The notes below the pieces were generated by a model that was given only the letters and a program-made list of their open reading frames with translations, searched no databases and was not told the DNA's origin. 64,000 bases of DNA from Blastococcus saxobsidens. Its GTDB lineage: Bacteria > Actinomycetota > Actinomycetes > Mycobacteriales > Geodermatophilaceae. Where the stretch lies: contig NZ_JAAGWG010000022.1 in assembly GCF_010682065.1 (NCBI RefSeq), forward strand, positions 38,330 through 102,329, given 5' to 3'. Of this stretch, positions 28,784-37,438 are shown piece after piece. Each line of letters starts with the position of its first letter. Within the stretch, counting starts at the first letter, position 1. The position numbers and the translations under genes were made by a program.

Positions 28784-28947
28784 CTAGGGGAGAAATGCGA
28801 GCCCACACAGCCCAGAGGCCGTGGGGGTTCGCATCGGTGCGTGGCCGAGCAGCTCCACGACGACCCGGGGATGCACGCCCGCGGACAGCGGCAGCGTTGC
28901 CGCCGTGTGCCGCCCGTCGTGCAGCCGGACGTCGCGCACGCTTCGCG
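28784..28947 (-). pseudogene. Tyrosine recombinase (integrase) remnant, left
   Basis: About 37 codons (roughly 28834-28945) read VRDVRLHDGRHTAATLPLSA then GVHPRVVVELLGHAPMRTP, the box II HxxR and LGH region of actinobacterial phage-type integrases (usually RLHDLRHTAATL). The catalytic Tyr box and everything upstream are missing, and the Leu in LHDLRH is Gly. It abuts the stop codon of the amidohydrolase gene. It is a non-functional trace of a past integration event. Confidence 0.8.
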
Positions 28948-29835
28948 TCAGGCCAGTCCCAGTGCACGGACGGCGTTGTCCTTCATGATCAGCGGCCGCA
29001 CGTCGTCGCGGATGTCGAGTGCCTCGAAGTCCCGCACCCAGCGCTCGGGAGAGAACAGCGGGTAGTCCGACCCGAACAGCACCTTTCGTCGCAGCTGCGT
29101 GTTCGCCGCGCGCACCAGCTGCGGCGGGAAGTACTTCGGTGACCAGCCGGACAGGTCGATGTAGACGTTGGCCTTGTGCTGGGCGACGGCGATCGCCGCG
29201 TCCTGCCAGGGCACCGAGGGGTGCGCCATGATGATCGTCAGGCCGGGAAAGTCGGCGGCGACGTCGTCGAGCAGCATCGGGTCGGAGTAGCGCAGCTTGA
29301 TGCCGCGCCCGCCGGGCAGCCCCGAGCCGATGCCGGTCTGGCCGGTGTGGAACAGCGCCGGGACGCCGAGGGCCTCGAGCTCGGCCCACAGCGGGTAGTG
29401 CCGCCGGTCGTTGGGCTCGAAGGCCTGGATGGACGGGTGGAACTTGAACCCGCGCACGCCGTGCTCCACGACCAGCCGACGGGCGGCCCGGATGCCGGCC
29501 GCGCCGCGCGCCGGGTCGATCGAGCCGAACGGGATGAGGACGTCGGCCTGCTCGGCGGCCGCCTGCGCGATGTCTTCGTTGGAGAGGGTCGGGTGCCCGG
29601 TGGCCAGCTCGGAGTCGACGGTGAAGACGACGGCGGCCATCTTCAGCGCCCGGTAGTGCTCGGCGATCTCCGGCACGGTCGGGTGGTGCGGCTCGCCCTT
29701 GAAGTACTTGGCGGCGGCCGTGAGCAGCTCGTCGTCCATCGACAGGTGCCCGTGCAGGTCCTGCTCGACGTGCACGTGCACATCGACGGCAACCAGCGCG
29801 TCCAGGTCCAGCCCGGACGTCCTCGGCTCTGTCAT
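28948..29835 (-). CDS. Amidohydrolase-2 family protein (ACMSD-like)
   Basis: A 295-residue TIM-barrel metal enzyme. The HxH metal motif is VDVHVHVE, followed by RGFKFHPS, PALFHTGQTG, IIMAHPSVPW and the terminal Asp in FGSDYPLFS. The family includes decarboxylases (ACMSD, gamma-resorcylate decarboxylase) and ring or C-C hydrolases of aromatic catabolism. It is the last gene of the ten-gene operon and overlaps the CoA-ligase gene upstream by four bases (ATGA). Its role could be hydrolysis or decarboxylation of a pathway intermediate; the reaction is not deducible. Confidence 0.82.
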   Translation of the reverse strand: MTEPRTSGLDLDALVAVDVHVHVEQDLHGHLSMDDELLTAAAKYFKGEPHHPTVPEIAEHYRALKMAAVVFTVDSELATGHPTLSNEDIAQAAAEQADVLIPFGSIDPARGAAGIRAARRLVVEHGVRGFKFHPSIQAFEPNDRRHYPLWAELEALGVPALFHTGQTGIGSGLPGGRGIKLRYSDPMLLDDVAADFPGLTIIMAHPSVPWQDAAIAVAQHKANVYIDLSGWSPKYFPPQLVRAANTQLRRKVLFGSDYPLFSPERWVRDFEALDIRDDVRPLIMKDNAVRALGLA

Positions 29836-31829
29836 CGCGTCGCCACCGACCGCTCGTCCAGGTCGAGAGTCGACCGAACAAGTGCCGCCGCGGCCACGAA
29901 CGCATCGGGATCGGTCAGGCTGCCCATGTCCACCGCCTTGCCGACGGGCAGGCCCTGGACGACCCGCTTGAGTGGCACCTCCAGGCGCTTGCCGTTGCTG
30001 TTCCGGGAGAGCGCAGACGTGACCAGCACGCGGTCGGGGGAGTGCCGGGGCGAGAGCTGTTCCCGCAGGGCACCGCGCACCCGGTCCGGCAGGCCCTCCG
30101 CAGGGGTGGCGCCAGCCGCGACGACGACGATCAACCAACCGTGCGCGGTATCAGGGTCCTCCAGGTGCAGTACGACGCTGTCGAACACCTCGGGGAGAGC
30201 GTCCAGGACGCTGTAGAACTCCGCGGTGCCCAGCCGTACGCCCCCACGGTTCAAGGTGGCGTCCGACCGGCCGCTGACCACCCAGGTGTCGCGTTCGGTG
30301 TGGACCAGCCAATCGCCGTGCCGCCAGATCCCCGGGTAGGTGTCGAAGTACGCCGCGGTGTACCGGCTGCCGTCGGCGTCACCCCAGAAGCCGATGGGCA
30401 TGGAGGGCATGGGCTCGGTAACCACGAGTTCGCCGGGCTCGCCGACGAGGGGCTTCCCGTTCGGGTCGAAAGACTCGGTCGCCACCCCGAGGGGCCGGCA
30501 ACTCATCTCACCGGCATGAACCGGAGACAGGGGACTGCCGCCGACGAACCCGCTGCACACATCGGTGCCACCCGACGTGGAAGCGAGCAACAGGTCGGGC
30601 CCGACTGCCTCGTAGACCCACGCGGCGGCAGCCGCAGTCAACGCGGAACCGGATGAAGTCACCTCTCGCAGGGCGGACAGGTCCAGATCCGCGCCCGGTG
30701 TCAGGCCGGCTCGGGAGCACGCGGCCAGGTAGCCGGCACTCGTCCCGAACAGCGTCGCGCCGGTCTCCGCGGCCACCACCCACTGAGTCGACAGGTCGGG
30801 CCAACCCGGATCGCCGTCGAACAGTACGACCGTCGCCCCGACCACCAGCCCGCTGACCAGCAGGTTCCACACCATCCAGCCGGTCGTCGTGTACCAGAAG
30901 CCGGTGTCGCCCTCGCCGATGTCCATCTGCAGACCGAGCGCCTTGGCGTGCTCCAGCAACAGGCCGCCATGGCTGTGCACGATGGCCTTGGGCAATCCGG
31001 TGGTGCCGCTGGAGAACAACACCACCAGCGGATGGTCGAAGGGCAGCGGCTCGTAGGTGGCCGGCGCCGAGTCGGCAGTGAACTGTCTCCAGCTCAGCGC
31101 GCCCGCCGGCGGGGGGGCCGCCGAGCTCAGGTACGGCACCTGGACGACGGTCAGGTCGGGCCGCAGCCCCGCCCGCACTGAGGCGACCGCCTCGGCACGG
31201 TCAACGGTCTTGGTGCCCCAGCGGTATCCGTCGACGCAGACGAGCAGTGTCGGGTCGAGCTGACTCACCCGGTCGAGCACGCTGCGTGCGCCCATCTCGG
31301 CCGGCACGCTGCACCAGATCGCCCCGAGACCGGCGGCGGCCAGGTGCACCACCAGGGCCTCCGGGATGTTGGGCAGGTACCCCACGACCCGGTCACCGTG
31401 TCCGACTCCGGCTGCCCGCAGACCCTGCTGGGCGCGGCCGACCAGCTCGGCCAGCTCGTCCCCGGTGAGGTCCGTGGGTGCCCGGGTCTGGCTGCGGGCA
31501 TGGACCCGGACCGAGGCCCCGGGCCAGCGCAGGGCGTGCTCGGCGTAGTTCAGCGTCGCCCCAGGGAACCACTGGGCGAAGGGCATGTCGCGGCGGCCGA
31601 GGACGCGCTCGGGGGGACGGTGGCTGATCACGTCGGCCCAGTTCCAGACTTCGGCCCAGAACTCTTCGAGCTCCTCGACCGACCACCGCCATGCGGACTC
31701 GTAGTCCGGCAGCACGCGTCCGGTCCGCTCCTGCACCCCGTCGAGGAACCGTCCGAGCCGAGTGGTCTGCCGGGCGGTCGCCGGAGGGGTCCACAGCGTC
31801 GTCCCGGCCGGCACGGTCATCCCGGTCAC
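29832..31829 (-). CDS. Acetoacetyl-CoA synthetase-like ligase
   Basis: A 665-residue acyl-adenylate-forming ligase, closest in layout to acetoacetate--CoA ligase. N-terminal blocks include FAQWFPGATLNYAEHAL; the P-loop is LFSSGTTGLPKAIVHSHGG near residue 270; GWMVWNLLVSGL and ASTSGGTDVCSGFVGG follow; RSDATLNRGGVRLGTAEFY is the hinge region; and the catalytic Lys is in SNGKRLEVPLKR. It should activate acetoacetate or a related beta-keto acid to its CoA thioester. Start ATG 31829 overlaps the HAD gene stop by four bases. It sits downstream of carboxylase genes, which fits a beta-keto acid as carboxylation product. Confidence 0.85.
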   Translation of the reverse strand: MTGMTVPAGTTLWTPPATARQTTRLGRFLDGVQERTGRVLPDYESAWRWSVEELEEFWAEVWNWADVISHRPPERVLGRRDMPFAQWFPGATLNYAEHALRWPGASVRVHARSQTRAPTDLTGDELAELVGRAQQGLRAAGVGHGDRVVGYLPNIPEALVVHLAAAGLGAIWCSVPAEMGARSVLDRVSQLDPTLLVCVDGYRWGTKTVDRAEAVASVRAGLRPDLTVVQVPYLSSAAPPPAGALSWRQFTADSAPATYEPLPFDHPLVVLFSSGTTGLPKAIVHSHGGLLLEHAKALGLQMDIGEGDTGFWYTTTGWMVWNLLVSGLVVGATVVLFDGDPGWPDLSTQWVVAAETGATLFGTSAGYLAACSRAGLTPGADLDLSALREVTSSGSALTAAAAAWVYEAVGPDLLLASTSGGTDVCSGFVGGSPLSPVHAGEMSCRPLGVATESFDPNGKPLVGEPGELVVTEPMPSMPIGFWGDADGSRYTAAYFDTYPGIWRHGDWLVHTERDTWVVSGRSDATLNRGGVRLGTAEFYSVLDALPEVFDSVVLHLEDPDTAHGWLIVVVAAGATPAEGLPDRVRGALREQLSPRHSPDRVLVTSALSRNSNGKRLEVPLKRVVQGLPVGKAVDMGSLTDPDAFVAAAALVRSTLDLDERSVATR

Positions 31830-32743
31830 GCCCGCCGTGCCGCGGCGGCCGCGTCAGCGAGCCGGAGGTGGTCCAACAGCTCGGGCAGACCGGCGACGAC
31901 GAGGTCCGGCTCATCGCCGGGCGGTGCGGCAGCGACGTCTGCGGCGCCGTGCATGCCCGTGGTCACCAGGACGCCCATTCCGTCCGCAGCCCGCGCCATC
32001 CGCACTTCCAGGGTCAGGTCGTCACCTGCGACCAGGACGCGGTCAGCCGAGACCCCCAATCGGCGGGCGGCAATGACCATGGCAGCCGGTGACGGCTTGC
32101 CGAGCACCTCGTAGTCGCACTTGGTCACGTAGGACAGTCCTGCGGCGATGAACCCTCCGACGCCGGCCATGGGGCGGGTGCGGGAGGCGAAGCGCCGCGC
32201 ATCGCTGCAGACCAGGAGGTCGGCGCCGCTCCAGATGGCGTCAGCAGCACTCTGCATGCTGTCCCGGTCGAAGGCGGTGTCCCAGCCGACGACGACCGCG
32301 GCAGCTGAGCTCGGGTCGCTCCGGTCGGTCAGTTCCACCCCCGCGGCGGTGAGGACGTCGATGAGTCCTGGACCACCGAAGGCCAGCACGGGTCGAGCGC
32401 CGTAGCGTTCCAAGACGACCTCTGCGGCGACCACGGACGGGGTGAGCACGTCGTCCTCGGTTACGTCGAGGCCGAGCTCGTGCAGCGAGGCCGCCAACTG
32501 GGCGGGCACCTGGCTGGAGGCATTCGTGAACACGACGACCGAGCGTCCGGAGGCCCGCACCTCCTGCAGCGCCTCGGCTGCTCCGGGCAAGAGTTGGCCG
32601 CCGTGTCCGCCAGGGTTGTCAGAGAGGACGAGGCATCCATCGACGTCGAAGACGATCCCCCCCACAGCGGCCAGCCGGTCGAGCACGGCGGGCGTGGCCG
32701 CGGAGGACACGGCAAGGGCAGAGACAGTCGGCTCGGCGGTCAC
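31826..32743 (-). CDS. HAD-IIA family phosphatase
   Basis: A 305-residue NagD/pNPPase-type HAD hydrolase. Motif I is GIVFDVDGCLV with nucleophile Asp33 and Asp35; motif II is VVFTNASS; motif III Lys is in EVLGKPSPAA; motif IV is VLVAGDDLTLEV. The family dephosphorylates small phosphate esters. In this operon a phosphotransferase makes a phosphorylated intermediate, so the HAD protein may release phosphate from it or clear dead-end phosphates (inference). The start is GTG 32743, overlapping the carboxyltransferase stop as GTGA; the much longer open frame upstream is a shadow of that gene. Confidence 0.83.
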   Translation of the reverse strand: MTAEPTVSALAVSSAATPAVLDRLAAVGGIVFDVDGCLVLSDNPGGHGGQLLPGAAEALQEVRASGRSVVVFTNASSQVPAQLAASLHELGLDVTEDDVLTPSVVAAEVVLERYGARPVLAFGGPGLIDVLTAAGVELTDRSDPSSAAAVVVGWDTAFDRDSMQSAADAIWSGADLLVCSDARRFASRTRPMAGVGGFIAAGLSYVTKCDYEVLGKPSPAAMVIAARRLGVSADRVLVAGDDLTLEVRMARAADGMGVLVTTGMHGAADVAAAPPGDEPDLVVAGLPELLDHLRLADAAAAARRA

Positions 32744-34290
32744 GCCGGGTCCTCCGATCGGGACGTGGGGTCGGCGTCTCCCGCGCGGCGCAGGGAGATG
32801 TGCGTATCGCCGATGCTGAGGTCGAGGGACCGCCAGCGGGGGAGGGCTCGGACGCGGGCAAGCACGTCGCCGAGGCCGTGGACCGGTGTCGTCGGTGGGG
32901 CAGCGGGCCAGGACGGGGCCGGGCCGGCGGCGGCGACCGCGGCGAGTTGTTCGGCTGGGAGGACAGCTCGCAGCACGGCTTCGTCGTCCGACACCGGCCC
33001 GGAGGCCGCGGCGCGGGCACGCTCCCGCAGTTCGTCTGCGGTGGGCTCGGGCCATGGGACGTCGAGTTCCGTCGTCCGGGGCGAGGCGGCGACGAGTCGC
33101 TCGACGTCCGGGTCGACGCGGCCGGGAGGGGGGCCGAAGTGGCCCAGGACGTAGCGGATGACCTCGTCCGGCAGCCGTGACCAGCGCGCCTGGCCGGAGC
33201 GAGCGCCCACGACGTTGAGCACTGCCTGGCTGCCGACGAACTGGCTGTAGGGCGTCACCATGATCGGATAGCCGAGTTCGGCTCGGACCCGGCGCACCTC
33301 CTCCAGGACGGCGGGCAGCAGCTCGGGCACCCGCATCTCGGCGAGTTGGCGCTTCAGCGTCCCCATCATCCCGCCGGGCACCTGGTGGGCGTGCGGGCTC
33401 AGGTCGTAGTCGGTGGGCGCTCCCGGTGCGAGACCCTGCGTCGCGGCGAAGGCGGCGATGAGCTCCTCGGCCTCGGCGACGGCCGCCAGGTCGATGTCCA
33501 CGTCGATGCCCACCGCGTCGAGGTTCGCGGCCAAGCGGGTGATCGAGGGCTGGCTGGTCCCGTTGGCCAGCGCACCGATCGCGGTGTGCAGGATGGGGAC
33601 GCCCAGCTGGGCGGCCAGCACGTACACCTGCGGCGCGACGCCGGTGGTGCAGTGGCTGTGCAGCTCCAGTGGGACGTCGCCGACGGCTTCGAGCAGCTCC
33701 GGGACGAGCGCCGCGGTCCGCTCCATGGTGAGCAGACCACCGGGATCCTTCAGGTAGACCGCATCGACCGCAGGATCGGCGGCCAGGGCCTCGGCGGCCT
33801 TCCGGTACAGGTCGTCGGTGTGGACGGGGGACTCGGTGAACGTCACGGCCGCGACGACCTGCTCGATGCCTTCCTCGTGGGCCATGCGGGCGACCGCGAG
33901 AGCGGCCTCGGTGTCGTTCATCGGCTCGGCGATCTGCAGGCGGCGCATCCCGTGGCGGGCCAGCGCTGCAAGTGCCATCCGCATGACCGATTCCGGGGAG
34001 CGGTCCCAGGACATGAACCGCATTCCCGTGGTGATCAAGGACAGGGGCGTGGTCGGGACCACGGCTCTCATGCGGGCGATGCGCTCCCAGGGGTCTTCCT
34101 GGTGGAACCGGACACCCACGGACAGGTGAGTGGAGGAGGTGAAGTCCAGGGCGTGGAACCGCGCGCGCTCGAGCGCGGGGCCGACCGCCTCCACCATGCC
34201 GGTCGTGAGACCGGTGGCGCCCCACAGGCTCTGATTCCCGTCGCGCAGGCTGGTGTCCACCAGCCGCACGACGGGCCGGCCGGCGCTCAT
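32740..34290 (-). CDS. Pyruvate-type biotin carboxyltransferase
   Basis: A 516-residue carboxyltransferase of the pyruvate carboxylase/oxaloacetate decarboxylase-alpha type. VRLVDTSLRDGNQSLWG opens the TIM barrel; later blocks are RLQIAEPMND, VYLKDPGGLLT (the metal/carbamyl-Lys region, usually KDMAGLL), LELHSHCTTGVAPQ and DYDLSPHAHQVPGGM. There is no biotinyl domain at the C-terminus, since a separate carrier is encoded two genes upstream. This CT type transfers CO2 from biotin to the enol(ate) of a ketone such as pyruvate, not to acyl-CoA, so a ketone-like acceptor is expected here. It overlaps both neighbours by four bases. Confidence 0.85.
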   Translation of the reverse strand: MSAGRPVVRLVDTSLRDGNQSLWGATGLTTGMVEAVGPALERARFHALDFTSSTHLSVGVRFHQEDPWERIARMRAVVPTTPLSLITTGMRFMSWDRSPESVMRMALAALARHGMRRLQIAEPMNDTEAALAVARMAHEEGIEQVVAAVTFTESPVHTDDLYRKAAEALAADPAVDAVYLKDPGGLLTMERTAALVPELLEAVGDVPLELHSHCTTGVAPQVYVLAAQLGVPILHTAIGALANGTSQPSITRLAANLDAVGIDVDIDLAAVAEAEELIAAFAATQGLAPGAPTDYDLSPHAHQVPGGMMGTLKRQLAEMRVPELLPAVLEEVRRVRAELGYPIMVTPYSQFVGSQAVLNVVGARSGQARWSRLPDEVIRYVLGHFGPPPGRVDPDVERLVAASPRTTELDVPWPEPTADELRERARAAASGPVSDDEAVLRAVLPAEQLAAVAAAGPAPSWPAAPPTTPVHGLGDVLARVRALPRWRSLDLSIGDTHISLRRAGDADPTSRSEDPA

Positions 34291-35705
34291 GCGGCACTCC
34301 GCGAACCGGGGAGCGGGACGGACGTTGCCGCGCCGGGGGGCTGCGGCGGCCAGACCGTCTCCAACCACTGCGTGGAGACTCCGCCGCGGCGGAACGCCGG
34401 ATCGGACAGGACGGTCTGGTGTACCGCCGCCGTGGTGATGACTCCCTCGATCGAGGTGGCCGAGAGGGCGGCGCGCATCGCGTCGATGGCCGCCTCTCGC
34501 GAGTGGGCCCGCACGATCACCTTGGCCAGCAGGCTGTCGTAGTAGGGCGGGAAGAGGTAGCCGTCGCTGACATGGGTGTCCACCCGGATTCCGGGTCCGC
34601 GCGGGAACGAGGCCGTGGTGATGCGACCGGGGCTGGGCCGGAAGTCGTGTGTCGGGTCCTCGGCGTTGAGTCGGCACTCGAGGACGTGGCAGGCGGGGTC
34701 GGGTAGATCAGTGGGGAGTCCGTGCGGCTGGCCTAGGGCGAGCCTCAGTTGCGCGGCGACGAGGTCGACGCCATAGGCCTCTTCAGTGACCGGGTGCTCC
34801 ACCTGGATGCGCGCGTTGACCTCGAGAAAGACCACCGTGGCCGCGTCGTCGTCGGTCGGGGTGTGCGATTCGGTGTCCACCAGGAACTCGACTGTCCCGG
34901 CTCCGCGGTAGCGCAGTTCACGCACCAGGTCTGCGGCGCTGGTCCGCAGCAGGGTGCGCGTCGCGGTGGTGAGACCCGGGGCGGGGCACTCCTCGAGCAG
35001 CTTCTGATGGCGGCGTTGCACGGAGCAGTCGCGCTCGCCCAGGACGACGACGCCGCCCTCACCGTCGCCGAAGACCTGGACCTCGACGTGGCGGGCCCGG
35101 CCGTAGTAGCGCTCGATGTACAGAGCCGGATCGCCGAAGCCGGCCCGGGCCTCGGCTGCGGCCTGCGGGAGCAGTCGGGCGAGCTCGGTCTCGTCCTGCG
35201 CGAGGTGGATGCCGCGCCCGCCCCCGCCGTGGACGGCCTTGACCAGCAGCGGGAACCCGACGTCGCGGGCGGCGGTCAGTGCCGAGGCCTCGTCGGTGAC
35301 CTCGGCTCCTGGTGCCACGGGCACCCCGGCTGCCTGGGCCACGGCGCGGGCGGAGGTCTTGTCCCCGACGGCGCGGAGGGTCTCCGGCCGAGGGCCGGCG
35401 AAGGCGATCCCGTTCTCCTCACAGGCCTCGGCCAGGGCCGGCTGTTCGCTCGCGAACCCGTACCCGGGGTGGAGCACGTCGGCGCCCACGCTCATCGCGG
35501 CCTGAGTCAGGACGTCGGCCCGCAGGTAGGACTGGGCCGGGGACGGGGGGCCGATCACCACCGACCGATCGGCGAGCCGGGCCGCCAGGGAGTCCCGGTC
35601 GGCACTGCTGACGGCCACCACCGGGGACAGTCCCAGTCGTCGACAGGCGGCGACGACGCGAACCGCGATCTCGCCACGGTTGGCGATGAGCACGGTGCCG
35701 TTCAC
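34287..35705 (-). CDS. Biotin carboxylase subunit
   Basis: A 472-residue ATP-grasp biotin carboxylase (AccC-like), which makes carboxybiotin from bicarbonate and ATP. It starts VLIANRGEIAVRVVAACRRLG; the flexible glycine loop is KAVHGGGGRGIHLA; ERDCSVQRRHQKLLEE and FLEVNARIQVEHPVTE hold the active-site Glu, Asn and Arg. The usual EMNTRLQVEH is altered to EVNARIQVEH, but the catalytic Arg is kept. It ends without a carrier domain. It overlaps the upstream carrier gene and the downstream carboxyltransferase gene by four bases each, giving a three-gene carboxylase. Confidence 0.9.
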   Translation of the reverse strand: MNGTVLIANRGEIAVRVVAACRRLGLSPVVAVSSADRDSLAARLADRSVVIGPPSPAQSYLRADVLTQAAMSVGADVLHPGYGFASEQPALAEACEENGIAFAGPRPETLRAVGDKTSARAVAQAAGVPVAPGAEVTDEASALTAARDVGFPLLVKAVHGGGGRGIHLAQDETELARLLPQAAAEARAGFGDPALYIERYYGRARHVEVQVFGDGEGGVVVLGERDCSVQRRHQKLLEECPAPGLTTATRTLLRTSAADLVRELRYRGAGTVEFLVDTESHTPTDDDAATVVFLEVNARIQVEHPVTEEAYGVDLVAAQLRLALGQPHGLPTDLPDPACHVLECRLNAEDPTHDFRPSPGRITTASFPRGPGIRVDTHVSDGYLFPPYYDSLLAKVIVRAHSREAAIDAMRAALSATSIEGVITTAAVHQTVLSDPAFRRGGVSTQWLETVWPPQPPGAATSVPLPGSRSAA

Positions 35706-36235
35706 GCCGTGGCCTCGGCGACGCGGAACAGTGGCTGTTCGAACTCGACGAGCTCACCGTCGGACACGCAGATCTCGGTGATGGTGCCCGCCACCCCCGC
35801 GGTCACCTGGTTCATCAGCTTCATGACCTCGACGATGGCGACGGTGGTGTCCGTGGCGACGACGTCGCCGACGGTCACGAACGGGGCCGCGTCGGGGGAG
35901 GGCCGACCGTAGAACACGCCGAGGACCGGAGCAGCGACCTCCGTGGTCGGGCCCCTGTCGGTCGGCGGCGGAGCGGACTCCGAGGGGGTGCCCTGATGGA
36001 GCGTGGTGGTGTCCGATGCGTCGGCGTGCGCTGAGGGCGCGGCGGGGCGCGTCGACGTGCCCGTCGGCTCGGGAGCCGCGGGTTGGGAACCAGCCGGCGC
36101 GAGGACGGTGCGTGACATCCGCAGGGTGAAGCCGGGCAGTTGCAGGTCGACGTCGGCGAACTCGCCGCCGTCCAGTTGAGTGACCAGCGCGACGACGTCG
36201 TCCCACGTCGGGGGCTGGCTCTGCGGAGTGCTCAT
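35702..36235 (-). CDS. Biotin carboxyl carrier protein
   Basis: A 177-residue BCCP. An N-terminal segment like AccB (VVALVTQLDGGEFADVDLQ) is followed by a Pro/Ala/Thr-rich linker (about 55-90) and a biotinyl domain from about residue 98. The target Lys139 lies in VEVMKLMNQ (consensus EAMKLMN). It supplies the swinging arm for the adjacent biotin carboxylase and carboxyltransferase. The ATG at 36235 overlaps the stop of the PEP/pyruvate-binding gene by four bases. Confidence 0.87.
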   Translation of the reverse strand: MSTPQSQPPTWDDVVALVTQLDGGEFADVDLQLPGFTLRMSRTVLAPAGSQPAAPEPTGTSTRPAAPSAHADASDTTTLHQGTPSESAPPPTDRGPTTEVAAPVLGVFYGRPSPDAAPFVTVGDVVATDTTVAIVEVMKLMNQVTAGVAGTITEICVSDGELVEFEQPLFRVAEATA

Positions 36236-37338
36236 GCCGCGTCCCCGCCCGCTCGGCCGGCGGCGGAGCTGATCACGTTGAGGTAGCTGGCCCCGCCGGT
36301 GGCGGCTCGCCTGGCCCGCGCCTCGGCCTGCCGGGCCTTCCAGCTGGTCTCCGGCCGGCTCTGGAGCAGCAGCAGCCGCGCCGGTGCGTGGTCGGTGGAC
36401 CGGGTGAGCGCCCATTCGATGTCCACCGGGTGCGCGTAGTGGTCCTCGACCCGGGTGGCGAGCTCGGCCAGTTGCAGCACCATGGCCGCGTCCAGGCAGG
36501 CGATGTCCCGCTGGTCGGCCGGGACCGGAGCAGTGATGACCCCGGTGCCGCTCGGGTCGGGGACGCACTGGGTCAGCTTGTGCGCGATCGTCTGACTGGT
36601 GAGCTGGGGACCGGCCTTGCTCACCCAGAACTCGTCCGGTGTGACCTCGCCGGAAACGACAGCGTGACCCAGGCCCCAGCTGGCGTTGATGGCGATGACC
36701 GAGCGGTCGCCGGTACGCGGACTGACGGTGAAGGCAACTCCGGCGACGGCGGCGTCGACCATGCATTGGATGGCGACGGAGATGCGGGTGGCGTCGGCGG
36801 CCTGCTCCGCTGTCAGCTGGGTGCGGTAGGCGATCGCCTGAGGGGTGTAGAGGCTGGCCCAGCAGGCCCGGACGTGCTCGATGACCGAGTCGGCTCCGAC
36901 GACCCACAGGTAGGTCTCCTGCTGGCCGGCGAAGCTCGTGGCGTCGCCGTCCTCGGCGACCGCGGAGGAGCGCACTGCGACAGGCAGGTCACCGTCTGGG
37001 TGCCCCCACCGCTGACACAGTTCGGCGTAGTGGGTGCGTATCTGTTCTTCGATCTGCGCCGGCACTGCGGAGGTGCAGATCAATGCGGTGGCACGGCGGT
37101 GCGCGTCGTCCAGGGCGGCCGAGCTGGTCGGGTCGGTGCTGAACACGAGATCTGTGAGCTGGGAGCGCAGACCGCCGGTGTCCCGGAACAGCTCGAACGC
37201 GTCGACGGTGACGGCGAAGCCGTCTGGGACGTCGATGCCGGCGGAGAGCAGTTCGCCGAGGCTGGCGCACTTCCCGCCGACCGTGGGCCGGTCGTCCAGA
37301 CGCAGGTCGGCGAACCACCGGGTGTAGAGGGTGCTCAC
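36232..37338 (-). CDS. PEP-synthase ATP-binding subunit (phenylphosphate synthase beta-like)
   Basis: A 368-residue protein equal to the N-terminal ATP-grasp part of PEP synthase/PPDK only. Blocks are VGGKCASLGELLSAGIDVP, PVAVRSSAVAEDGDATSFAG, GVAFTVSPRTGDRSV and HPVDIEWALT with terminal LLQSRPET. The phosphohistidine domain is missing and is supplied by the next gene upstream (37439-39310). The size (about 40 kDa) and split match subunit PpsB of phenylphosphate synthase from Thauera, which with PpsA phosphorylates phenol using ATP. Here the acceptor is probably an enol or phenol-like compound that is then carboxylated. It has a 100-base gap to the upstream subunit gene. Confidence 0.82.
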   Translation of the reverse strand: MSTLYTRWFADLRLDDRPTVGGKCASLGELLSAGIDVPDGFAVTVDAFELFRDTGGLRSQLTDLVFSTDPTSSAALDDAHRRATALICTSAVPAQIEEQIRTHYAELCQRWGHPDGDLPVAVRSSAVAEDGDATSFAGQQETYLWVVGADSVIEHVRACWASLYTPQAIAYRTQLTAEQAADATRISVAIQCMVDAAVAGVAFTVSPRTGDRSVIAINASWGLGHAVVSGEVTPDEFWVSKAGPQLTSQTIAHKLTQCVPDPSGTGVITAPVPADQRDIACLDAAMVLQLAELATRVEDHYAHPVDIEWALTRSTDHAPARLLLLQSRPETSWKARQAEARARRAATGGASYLNVISSAAGRAGGDAA

Positions 37339-37438
37339 GCGGACTCCTCGGGAAGGGTGGGCGGCCCGGAGGCCGCGAGGGTGTCGGGGGACGGGCTGTG
37401 GTGCGCGGTCGTGCGCACCACAGCCGCCGGAGAGCTGT

